The position numbers and the translations under genes are program-made. A DNA stretch of 64,000 bases. Origin: an uncultured Pelagimonas sp. (GTDB taxonomy: Bacteria; Pseudomonadota; Alphaproteobacteria; Rhodobacterales; Rhodobacteraceae). The notes beneath the pieces were generated by a model. That model searched no databases. It was not told where the DNA came from and saw nothing but the letters and a program-made list of their open reading frames with translations. How positions within the stretch are numbered: position 1 is the first letter of the stretch; each line of letters begins with the position of its first letter. This document shows positions 56,489 to 64,000 of this stretch, piece by piece. The DNA lies in assembly GCA_947499735.1 (NCBI GenBank), contig CANMPP010000004.1, positions 1-64,000 on the forward strand, in the 5' to 3' direction.

Positions 56489-57850
56489 TTAAGAAACCGC
56501 ACCCCAAAGATCATAATCGCTGGCTTCGTCCACAGTGATCGTCACAATTTGACCTTGCGTCAAAGCCTCTGTGTTTTCATCAATGAACAGATTGCCATCA
56601 ATTTCTGGCGCGTCGCCTTTGGTGCGACAGGTCGCAATGCCATCATCATCGATGTCATCAATAATGACGTCTATCTTTTGCCCGACCTTAGCTGCCAGCT
56701 TTGCCTCTGAAATCGCCTGAGATTTCTCCATGAACCGCGCCCAGCGCTCGGCTTTCACTTCATCAGGGACATGATTTGGCAAATCATTGGATCTTGCGCC
56801 TTCGACATTCTCGTACTGAAAACAGCCAACCCGATCTAATTGCGCCTCATCCAACCAATCCAAAAGATGTTGGAATTCTTCTTCTGTTTCACCCGGATAA
56901 CCGACAATAAATGTCGATCGTAACGTGATATCGGGGCACGCATCCCGCCAGGCGCGAATTTCTTCCAACGTCCGTGATGTGGCTGCCGGGCGCGCCATGC
57001 GTTTTAGAACATCGGGATGGGCGTGCTGAAAAGGAATATCCAAATAGGGCAGGATCAGCCCTTCGGCCATCAAGGGCACCAATTCGCGGACATGTGGATA
57101 GGGATAGACATAGTGCATACGCACCCATGCACCTAATGACCCAAGATCCCGCGCCAGCGAGAGGATTGGGAACTTTTCGTCCCGATCCTTCCAATCCGTA
57201 CCATATGCGGATGTATCTTGCGAAATCACCAGCAATTCATTCACACCAGCATCTACAAGCTTTTCCGCCTCGCGCAGTACTGCGCGTGCGGGCCGCGACG
57301 CGAGCTTTCCGCGCATGTCAGGAATGATGCAGAACTTGCAGGTGTGGTTGCAGCCTTCCGAGATTTTCAGATAGCTGAAATGCCTTGGTGTTAGTTTAAC
57401 GCCCGCTGCTGGCAAAAGATCCACAAAGGGATCCGGATCAGGTGGCACCGCATTATGCACGGCATCTAGAACCTGCTCATATTGGTGTGGACCGGTCACG
57501 GCCAAAACCTTGGGATGCACACCGGAAATATATTCCGGCTCTGCCCCCAAACATCCTGTCACGATCACCTTACCATTTTCTGCAATCGCTTCGCCAATAG
57601 CGTCCAGGCTTTCCGCCTTTGCGCTGTCCAGAAAGCCGCATGTATTCACAATCACCGCGTCAGAACCGCTGTAATCGGCGGACACCCCGTATCCTTCAGC
57701 CCGCAACCGGGTCAAAATACGTTCACTATCCACTAGGGCTTTGGGGCAACCTAGGGAAACCATGCCAATCGTTGGCTGACCTGGTCTTGGCGTTTCGCTA
57801 ACACGTGCGCGAGCGAGATCTGGGCGGAGTTCAGGAGGGTTTTGCGACAT
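56489..57850 (-). CDS. rimO: Ribosomal protein S12 methylthiotransferase RimO
   Basis: 453 aa from the ATG at 57850 ([12 protein letters not shown]). The UPF0004 part has [15 protein letters not shown] and the radical-SAM cluster is [23 protein letters not shown] (RimO type). The TRAM domain is at the end. It adds methylthio to Asp88-equivalent of S12. A longer frame to 57970 is not supported. It is the second methylthiotransferase in the window, beside MtaB. Confidence 0.95.
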   Translation of the reverse strand: MSQNPPELRPDLARARVSETPRPGQPTIGMVSLGCPKALVDSERILTRLRAEGYGVSADYSGSDAVIVNTCGFLDSAKAESLDAIGEAIAENGKVIVTGCLGAEPEYISGVHPKVLAVTGPHQYEQVLDAVHNAVPPDPDPFVDLLPAAGVKLTPRHFSYLKISEGCNHTCKFCIIPDMRGKLASRPARAVLREAEKLVDAGVNELLVISQDTSAYGTDWKDRDEKFPILSLARDLGSLGAWVRMHYVYPYPHVRELVPLMAEGLILPYLDIPFQHAHPDVLKRMARPAATSRTLEEIRAWRDACPDITLRSTFIVGYPGETEEEFQHLLDWLDEAQLDRVGCFQYENVEGARSNDLPNHVPDEVKAERWARFMEKSQAISEAKLAAKVGQKIDVIIDDIDDDGIATCRTKGDAPEIDGNLFIDENTEALTQGQIVTITVDEASDYDLWGAVS

Positions 57851-57983
57851 GCGATGCATGTATCCTAACCCACAAAAAATGCAACAATCTTGAGTCGCCA
57901 GAAACGTCAGAACCCCTGTGTGACCCAACCGATTCGCGCCTTTCAACAGCGAATAAACCATAGGTTGCAATTATTTAACCCGC

Positions 57984-58005
57984 TTTGGAAACAATACATT
58001 CCAAA
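57984..58005. repeat. Inverted repeat upstream of tadE
   Basis: TTTGGAA (57984-57990) and TTCCAAA (57999-58005) are perfect reverse complements around an 8-base spacer, in the divergent gap between rimO and the tadE-like gene. Confidence 0.4.
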
Positions 58006-58129
58006 AACGGCATAATCGTTTTTGCATGGCGTGAATTAGGGAAAAATTAACCCACCTCTCTTTCGCCGCTCTACCCCTTCTCGTGTTTTACCTATAATTA
58101 ACCGCTGGATACCCTGTCGGAGAACCCTG

Positions 58130-58564
58130 ATGAAACTTGGCAGCCTTATGCGGCCATTTTTTAAATGCAACCAAGCCAGTGCGACCGTTGAGTTCGTACT
58201 GTGGGTTCCCCTTTTGCTTTTTTTCATGTTGGCCGCTGTGGATCTAACCCTCGTGATGCATCGCTACCAAATGTTGTACAACGAGGCCTATAACACGTCC
58301 CGTTCTGTCGCCGTTGGCGCAGTGACCAGTTCCGAGGCTGCAAGCGACGCGTATATTCGCGTTTCGGGGGCCGATAGCTACAATGACGCAGACAGCGAAC
58401 TATCAGTTGAAGTTAATATTTCAGGTGGTTTCGTAACCTCAACAATCACGCAGGCCTTTAGTGGGATGTCATCCCTCTTGGCATCTTCGTTACCTGGCTC
58501 CCTCACCGGCAGCGCAACGTTGTGGGTTGAAGCGACTGCAGAAGAAGAGGATGAAAATTCGTGA
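58130..58564 (+). CDS. TadE-like pilus protein
   Basis: 144 aa. A single membrane helix near residues 23-45 (EFVLWVPLLLFFMLAAVDLTLV) follows ATVEF, the TadE cleavage-type motif with Glu at +5. The remainder is small and extracytoplasmic. TadE-type pseudopilins support Flp pilus or other secretion. It is followed by the TadG-like gene; no other tad genes are in the window. Confidence 0.82.
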   Translation: MKLGSLMRPFFKCNQASATVEFVLWVPLLLFFMLAAVDLTLVMHRYQMLYNEAYNTSRSVAVGAVTSSEAASDAYIRVSGADSYNDADSELSVEVNISGGFVTSTITQAFSGMSSLLASSLPGSLTGSATLWVEATAEEEDENS

Positions 58565-60006
58565 TGTTGCAGCGTTTTATTCGTGAACAAGACGGATGGT
58601 CGACGCTTTTTAGCGTTTACATGATGTTGATCTTTATCGTGATAAGCGGCATCGCCGTGGACATTTCCAACGCATACCGCGTTGACAAAAAGCTGCAAAT
58701 CGCCGCCGATGCCGCATCATTGGCCGCTGCTGCCACGGTAGACGATTTGGGGTTTGACGGTGCGATTGATGTTGCGCTTGAAACAGCAGCCTACAATCTG
58801 AGCAACGTCGATTATTCAGCATCAATGGCTGAATCGGACATTATTTTTGGTGTCTATTCTGATGAAACGCAAGAATTCACTGCTGTCGCCACACAAGACG
58901 CCACGCTTGACGATGTCAACGCCGTCGCTGCGCGGGCGTATCGCAACGAAGACCGCAGCAATCCGGTTTCGATTGAATTCCTTCACCTCGTTGGCGCGTC
59001 AGACTGGAACGTAAATGCATTATCAATCGCAATTCTTCCAACACAGGAAGAAGGCGATGACAGCAGTGGTACTGGATGCGAAAGCACAATCATCACGCAA
59101 GGCTTTATGAACACCGGCGGCAGCAATGAATGGTTTGGTGGTGTCTGCCTGCATGGAGAAACAGGCGTTCTAACGGGTGGTGATGACTGGTTCAGCGAAA
59201 ATGCGCGCCTTAGTTCCCCTGACGCCGACGATATCGCGATCAACTATCTGACGTCGGGCAGCTACGGACAGTACGATACGGAGCTGTTAAAGGTAGAACG
59301 CAGCGTCGGCATCCCCCTCTATGACAGTTTGGACACCAGCTATGCGACGCTGAGCGCCGAGATGAGCACCTATGGGACCGGTGATGTGTATCAAGGTGGC
59401 GAACTGCCCGATACGTTTTTCGGCAAACCCGTGGTTGTTTTGGATTACACATATGTTGTGCTGAAAGAACCTGGCACGCTGCAACCTTGGGAAAACTGGG
59501 GCGGTATCGTCGAGTTGGACCCAGATACCGTTTATTTCGCACCGGGCAGTGTTGTTATGGAAGGCAATGTGGATGCCAGCGGTGTCGCGATTTTTGCAAA
59601 TAATGACATAACGGTGGGCGGCGGCGCCGATCTGGCGTTTGAAGACAGCTATTTCTTCGCTGGCGGCTCGTTCTATACGTCAGGTGATGTGCAATGGGGC
59701 GACCCGGACACATACAAATCCTACGACACATACAACACACATCTCTTCGCACGGGACAATATGTTCCTTGGCGGCGCAGCCGGCGTTTATGGCGTGATGG
59801 GCGCATGCGAAGGGTTCCACCCGGGTGGCGCTATGGAAAGTTCGGCTGGAGTTTATTTTGAAACGAAAAACAGCGTTTCATTGGGCGGTGATTATACCAT
59901 CAGCGCGTCCGACAAAGTCTTCGATTCAGTCTATGATGCAAATGAACTGACAATCGACATTGTAACTGCGACCACAAGCAGAACGTCAGCGCGTTTGATG
60001 CAGTAA
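58564..60006 (+). CDS. TadG-like protein
   Basis: 480 aa. The start has a membrane helix (FSVYMMLIFIVISGIAVDISNAYRV) and the DKKLQIAADAASLAAA segment of TadG/TadE-type proteins. The rest is an exported domain rich in Gly/Asp/Tyr, without a clear von Willebrand fold. It uses the ATG at 58564, whose first base overlaps the tadE stop; a GTG at 58561 is also possible. Role: Flp pilus-related or surface protein, inferred. Confidence 0.78.
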   Translation: MLQRFIREQDGWSTLFSVYMMLIFIVISGIAVDISNAYRVDKKLQIAADAASLAAAATVDDLGFDGAIDVALETAAYNLSNVDYSASMAESDIIFGVYSDETQEFTAVATQDATLDDVNAVAARAYRNEDRSNPVSIEFLHLVGASDWNVNALSIAILPTQEEGDDSSGTGCESTIITQGFMNTGGSNEWFGGVCLHGETGVLTGGDDWFSENARLSSPDADDIAINYLTSGSYGQYDTELLKVERSVGIPLYDSLDTSYATLSAEMSTYGTGDVYQGGELPDTFFGKPVVVLDYTYVVLKEPGTLQPWENWGGIVELDPDTVYFAPGSVVMEGNVDASGVAIFANNDITVGGGADLAFEDSYFFAGGSFYTSGDVQWGDPDTYKSYDTYNTHLFARDNMFLGGAAGVYGVMGACEGFHPGGAMESSAGVYFETKNSVSLGGDYTISASDKVFDSVYDANELTIDIVTATTSRTSARLMQ

Positions 60007-60160
60007 CCCCTAACGCCAAAGCCTTCATTTACGAACTGCCACCTTGCTAAACAGGTTCTGCAAAACCCCTTGTTGTGCAGAAGGCGTAACCATTTTATTG
60101 TTTTTGGACTGTACCTAGTTCCGTAAGATATCGGTTAAATTGTTATTTATAGTCCGCAGA

Positions 60161-61489
60161 ATGGCCTCAATTCGCTCATTAAAACGCACCTGCCTACTTG
60201 CTTCACTCTACGCACTTGTTTTGACATGGAGTGCGGCGATGAGTTGGGCGGAGAATGGGCAAGTCGACTTTGTAACCTTGGATGGTCAAACACGAGGTAG
60301 CGAAGACTATCTGATAAGCACGTGGCGCCAATCCATCTATATGGAATGGGCCGCGGCACAGGTTGAACATCTGGGCGATACCGAATTCAACCTATCGCTT
60401 GGCGAGACAGACGATGGATTTCTGGAAGGTGCAGAGGTTCAGTCAGCCGCAGTTTCGGACATGGGCACCTGGAGCTGGTACGCTCAAGCCCCTGATTTGG
60501 ACAGCGGTGCAGTTTTTGCGATGTTCCTCTACCGCGCTGACCACAACAATGACCCTTGGCTAGAATTTGATTTCGAGTTCATTCAAGGCGATACAACCAG
60601 CGTCCAACTGGCAGTCCACATGGAAGACGAAAACGGCACCACCTATACGGTCAAAGAAATCATTGAACTGGATTTTGACGCAAGTGCTGGCGCACATTTG
60701 TATGAATTGGACGTCACCGAGACGGAAACGAATTTCCTGATAGACAATCAGATCGTATGGACCGCAAACGCCGACATTATGCCAAACAACCTTTGGGTTT
60801 CAGGTGACATGAAGGCGTTTTCATCCCTCTGGGCCGCCGTGACACGACCTGAATGGGCAGGCGCATGGGAATACGGTGGCACACCTATGATCGCGGAATT
60901 CGAGGGCGTTGGTACACCCGAATATTCTCTATTCGCAAATACATATGAAGCCTCATATCAATCCGGTCGCGAATATATAAACGGTCTCAGCCCGCACGAA
61001 TTGCTCGGATCAGACTATAACGACAAGATCATTGGCGATAAACGCTCCGATGAATTACACGGCGGGGCAGGAGATGATTTTATCGCAGGCGCCGCGGGCC
61101 GCGATTTTCTACACGGCGGAGCAGGAGACGACTTTTTAGCTGGCGGAGATTCTCACGACATCCTATCCGGTGACGATGGCGATGACCTTCTCTATGGTGG
61201 CGCGCATTTTGATACATTAACGGGCGGATCGGGGGCTGATACATTTGTCTTTGCCTATCTCGGATACAGCCGCGACATAGTGACCGATTTTTCGCTGGCC
61301 GATGGTGATGTTCTGGACATGACAGGTTTAGACCTAAGCTCAATCTCCGACTTAACAATGTCCATGATAGGCGATGGCATATACCAAATTACGACGACCA
61401 GCGGAGACCTAATCGTCGAGCTGCATAGCGATAGAAACGCGGAATTATCTCTTGCATCATTATTGGATCAAGACGCACTTTTTTATTGA
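60161..61489 (+). CDS. GH16-like glycanase with RTX repeats
   Basis: 442 aa from the ATG at 60161. It has a Sec-type signal peptide (to about A30, SWA). The domain that follows carries E135-F-D137-F-E139, the E-x-D-x-E catalytic triad of GH16. The C-terminal part has calcium-binding RTX nonapeptides (GGAGDD...GGAGDD...GGDSHD...GDDGDD...GGSGAD, about 290-365). It resembles the ExsH/PlyA-type EPS depolymerases of rhizobia, which use type I secretion. Here both a Sec signal and RTX repeats are present, so the export route is unclear. The neighbouring EPS genes are its probable substrate source. Confidence 0.82.
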   Translation: MASIRSLKRTCLLASLYALVLTWSAAMSWAENGQVDFVTLDGQTRGSEDYLISTWRQSIYMEWAAAQVEHLGDTEFNLSLGETDDGFLEGAEVQSAAVSDMGTWSWYAQAPDLDSGAVFAMFLYRADHNNDPWLEFDFEFIQGDTTSVQLAVHMEDENGTTYTVKEIIELDFDASAGAHLYELDVTETETNFLIDNQIVWTANADIMPNNLWVSGDMKAFSSLWAAVTRPEWAGAWEYGGTPMIAEFEGVGTPEYSLFANTYEASYQSGREYINGLSPHELLGSDYNDKIIGDKRSDELHGGAGDDFIAGAAGRDFLHGGAGDDFLAGGDSHDILSGDDGDDLLYGGAHFDTLTGGSGADTFVFAYLGYSRDIVTDFSLADGDVLDMTGLDLSSISDLTMSMIGDGIYQITTTSGDLIVELHSDRNAELSLASLLDQDALFY

Positions 61490-61606
61490 TTTGCTCAGCA
61501 CCGAAGATATCTAATGTCGCAACTTAGGTGATTTTTAACATAAGATTTACGTTATCCTCAGATAAATCCTCATATCTGTGCCCCGCCTTTTAGAGATTTT
61601 TTGATT

Positions 61607-62794
61607 ATGTCCCAGACTGCCGAACCCATTATTTCTGTCGTCATGGCCAACAAAAATGGCACGATGTATTTAGAACAAGCTGTTCATTCTGTTCTGTGTC
61701 AAAGCGTCCAAAATTTGGAGCTAGTCTTTGTAGACGATGCATCAACCGATGACAGCCTAAGCAAAATTCGTGCGATGGCGACCGTTGATGATCGTATTCG
61801 AATTATCGAAAAATCAGCATCAACCGGGGCAGCAGCGGCGCGTAATGTTGCAATTGAAGCAATCACATCGCCCTGGATTGCAATTTGCGACAGTGACGAT
61901 GTGATGCATCCAGATCGTCTGGCCAACCTTCTCGCGTTTGCAGAAAACAAACAGGCGGATATGGTGGCCGATGACTGCATCCATTTTGCGGTAACCCCTA
62001 TGGAGGCCCCCCGCACAGTCATGGGGATTGATCGGGATCTGGTTGCCCATAAATTGAATGCGGTCAACATCGTAGAGACCACTGCGATTGGCTACCTTAA
62101 ACCGCTGATAAAGCGGAGCCTTCTTTCCAATTCCCCTTATCGCGAAGATCTGACGATTGGTGAAGATTTCCAACTCTATCTGGAACTGGTTCTTGGTGGC
62201 GCGGAATTTTGGCTATCTCCAACGGCGCAATACCTGTATCGCAGAATGCCCGGATCTTTATCATTTCGCAGCCAACCAGAGCAAATTTATGCTCAATTGG
62301 TCACCCTGCGAGAAACAGCATTGAATACGACAGGCCAACCCGCTGCGTTTCATAGGGCGATGCGTCATTGCATTAAAAAGCTCGAAGCCGCCTATGCGCA
62401 AGAAAGCTTTGCGCGTGCATTAAAGCACGGAAACGTCTTCAATGCCGCCTTTCATGCCCTGAAACAACCAAAGCCAATCTGGGGGTGGATCAAAAAAAAC
62501 CTAAAAAACAAGGTCACAGGTACGTCCGGGCGGGAAATCGACATACAATATGACTTTGAACTTTTGTCCAACTTGGCTGAAACCGATGAAAATACACGCC
62601 GCCGCTATTTTGCAAAGCTGTGCTATCAGGCTTCTTTCAAGAACATCGAACTCGTCGCTGAAACCAAAGAAGACTTATCTGCTGCCTGGATGTTGCCAGC
62701 CGTCAATAAGGTCACCCTTGGAAAGGATGGCCTTGATGATTTTCCCCATCCACAGCTTTATGCAGCAACCAATCGTCGCGTAGTAAATTCATAA
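61607..62794 (+). CDS. Glycosyltransferase family 2
   Basis: 395 aa from the ATG at 61607 (a TTG lies two codons upstream). ISVVMANKNGTMYLEQAV and FVDDASTDDS form the nucleotide domain; ICDSDDVMHPDRL is the metal site. The later SNSPYREDLTIGEDFQLYLEL region is GT2-like. The C-terminus ends at 62794 and overlaps the convergent pyruvyl transferase gene by 37 bp. Confidence 0.87.
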   Translation: MSQTAEPIISVVMANKNGTMYLEQAVHSVLCQSVQNLELVFVDDASTDDSLSKIRAMATVDDRIRIIEKSASTGAAAARNVAIEAITSPWIAICDSDDVMHPDRLANLLAFAENKQADMVADDCIHFAVTPMEAPRTVMGIDRDLVAHKLNAVNIVETTAIGYLKPLIKRSLLSNSPYREDLTIGEDFQLYLELVLGGAEFWLSPTAQYLYRRMPGSLSFRSQPEQIYAQLVTLRETALNTTGQPAAFHRAMRHCIKKLEAAYAQESFARALKHGNVFNAAFHALKQPKPIWGWIKKNLKNKVTGTSGREIDIQYDFELLSNLAETDENTRRRYFAKLCYQASFKNIELVAETKEDLSAAWMLPAVNKVTLGKDGLDDFPHPQLYAATNRRVVNS

Positions 62795-63654
62795 AGCGCT
62801 TCCATGCAACGCCCCGTCGCTGTTTCGATCTGAGCATCCCCACTGAGTTGAGGTTCGAAATTATCGGCGAGTACTTGCAATTGTCGTGCCGCCATATGGA
62901 TCATACCCGTGTTGATCGGACGTGCGTGCCACCCATCAAATGCAAGTTTGGTACGCATACCCGTGCCTTCACGGCCAATATATCGCGTATAGGCTTCGCA
63001 AAGCGACGAGGGCGACACATCAGCCCAACGTAGATCAATATCCAACGACTGCGCCCAATCTTTCCATTTGGGCCGGTGACGCGCGGAAAATGGTTTGACC
63101 CCGATCCAGGGCGTGCGCAAAGCATCAGACACAATTGCCCCATGCATCGCTTCTGTAATCACCAAATTGGCACCGCGAATTTTGGCCATCAATGTGACAG
63201 GATCTTCCCTGGGATCCAGAAACGTGATGCCTGCGGCCGCACAAACTTGGTCCCACTTACCGCGTCCGACACTTTGGAAATGCGGCATGAATGCGATGTC
63301 GATATTGGAAACAGGGTCTGGAAGTTGGGTTTCCCGCACCAAAACAGCCGAATCCGTAATAGCCAAATTAGGATCGGCATTGACCATTTTCGCAGTCACG
63401 GGCCCACGCAGCCAAACAACATTCCAGTCCGGGCCGGACACGTCAGGAGGGTTCGTATAGCTGCCGTAGCCTGATCCCATGACATGTTTCAAAGTGGATT
63501 TGGGCAAATCATCCCATAGGATCGACCCTATACCAAGAAAAATCTCGTTCGGATCCGCGTCTAAAAATCCTTTTGGCAAAAGTTGCGGCCACATCCATGT
63601 GTTCAACTCATCACCAAAATTAGACGGTGTTTCATTGTAATAGGTCAGTTTCAT
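62758..63654 (-). CDS. Polysaccharide pyruvyl transferase family protein
   Basis: 298 aa. LTYYNETPSNFGDELNTW at the start, GIGSILWDD and VITEAMHGAIVSDALRTPWIGVKPF are typical of the CsaB/ExoV family, which transfers pyruvate from PEP to sugars of EPS. It overlaps the flippase gene by 4 bp upstream and the GT2 gene by 37 bp at its end. The acceptor sugar is unknown. Confidence 0.85.
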   Translation of the reverse strand: MKLTYYNETPSNFGDELNTWMWPQLLPKGFLDADPNEIFLGIGSILWDDLPKSTLKHVMGSGYGSYTNPPDVSGPDWNVVWLRGPVTAKMVNADPNLAITDSAVLVRETQLPDPVSNIDIAFMPHFQSVGRGKWDQVCAAAGITFLDPREDPVTLMAKIRGANLVITEAMHGAIVSDALRTPWIGVKPFSARHRPKWKDWAQSLDIDLRWADVSPSSLCEAYTRYIGREGTGMRTKLAFDGWHARPINTGMIHMAARQLQVLADNFEPQLSGDAQIETATGRCMEALYEFTTRRLVAA

Positions 63655-64000
63655 GTCACCTGCCTCTTTCGAACATTACGCATTGAATTCCAGGCTGGAA
63701 CAATGTGATCCCACCCCAGAAGAAACAAAATTATGATATAGGTGATCATGCCGGTGCCGATCAGCACGCTAGATTGCAGCAATGGGTGAATGCCCTCTAG
63801 ACACGCACGCAGAACAGTCTGGCCTGCAATCATACCACTGGCGGCCAGCGCCGGACCAATGAAACTATGTAGGTATTGACGCATGTCCATGCCTAGGATC
63901 GTCAACACGCGCCTGACGGACATCGGCCATAACAATAAGGTCCGCAGGAAAAGACCTAGAACCACAGCATCCAGCCCCAATGGCGCCAAAGCTGCTATGA
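63651..64000 (-). CDS. C-terminal part of a polysaccharide flippase (partial)
   Basis: The frame is open to the window edge. The visible 116 residues are the last part of a hydrophobic protein, with helices around LDAVVLGLFLRTLLLWP, IGPALAASGMIAGQTVL and MITYIIILFLLGW. The pattern fits the end of a Wzx/MviN-type flippase. It overlaps the pyruvyl transferase gene by 4 bp, so the pair is one operon. The start lies outside the window. Confidence 0.7.
   Translation of the reverse strand, partial: IAALAPLGLDAVVLGLFLRTLLLWPMSVRRVLTILGMDMRQYLHSFIGPALAASGMIAGQTVLRACLEGIHPLLQSSVLIGTGMITYIIILFLLGWDHIVPAWNSMRNVRKRQVT

Noticed and set aside
1-64000. CRISPR array, retron or prophage
   Set aside because: No spaced direct repeats, reverse transcriptase or phage structural genes were seen.

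Overview
The window looks like chromosome from an alphaproteobacterium of the Rhodobacteraceae (roseobacter group). This is inferred from the C-P lyase gene set with a DUF1045 protein and two PhnM paralogues, the exosortase-EpsI fusion of the XrtD type, the style of the dapF-mtaB and rimO proteins, and moderate G+C. No species can be named from the sequence.

Region 1 (1-12.6 kb) is a defence/accessory island, more A+T-rich than the rest, lying downstream of the 3' end of a tRNA-Arg(CCU) gene (12578-12654, minus). It holds a 1347-residue P-loop (NACHT/STAND-like) NTPase with a C-terminal PD-(D/E)XK-like nuclease motif. Next comes a complete type II CBASS operon on the minus strand: CD-NTase, Cap2 E1-E2 fusion, Cap3 JAMM peptidase and Cap4 nuclease-SAVED effector. 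An unrecognised 232-residue gene is divergent from it, and a TniQ-family gene abuts the tRNA.

Region 2 (12.7-24.7 kb) is phosphonate metabolism. A LacI-type regulator leads a 2H-phosphoesterase-like gene, followed by a DUF1801 gene. Then come phnM, a divergent DUF1045 2H protein, and phnG-H-I-J-(GNAT)-K-L-N on the minus strand. The regulator phnF and a second phnM-like gene lie on the plus strand, closed by a strong UUCG-loop terminator.

Region 3 (24.9-52.0 kb) is a large exopolysaccharide locus built around an exosortase-EpsI fusion. It encodes a TPR lipoprotein, Wza-like exporter, outer-membrane barrel, rhomboid protease, five glycosyltransferases (GT2 and GT4), two related beta-helix proteins (one with a Sec signal, one without), a sulfotransferase and an O-antigen ligase/polymerase. 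It also has rfbC-B-D for dTDP-rhamnose (rfbA is not here), a tyrosine autokinase, a Wzz/GumC-type co-polymerase, a PEP-CTERM-locus type ATPase and a PssD/PssE pair.

Region 4 (52.2-57.9 kb) is housekeeping: tRNA-Lys, dapF, mtaB, a GST-like gene, tdk, a small conserved-looking gene and rimO. Region 5 (58-64 kb) has a TadE/TadG pair, a GH16-RTX protein probably acting on polysaccharide, a GT2, a polysaccharide pyruvyl transferase and the end of a flippase that runs off the window. The last four look like a second polysaccharide locus.
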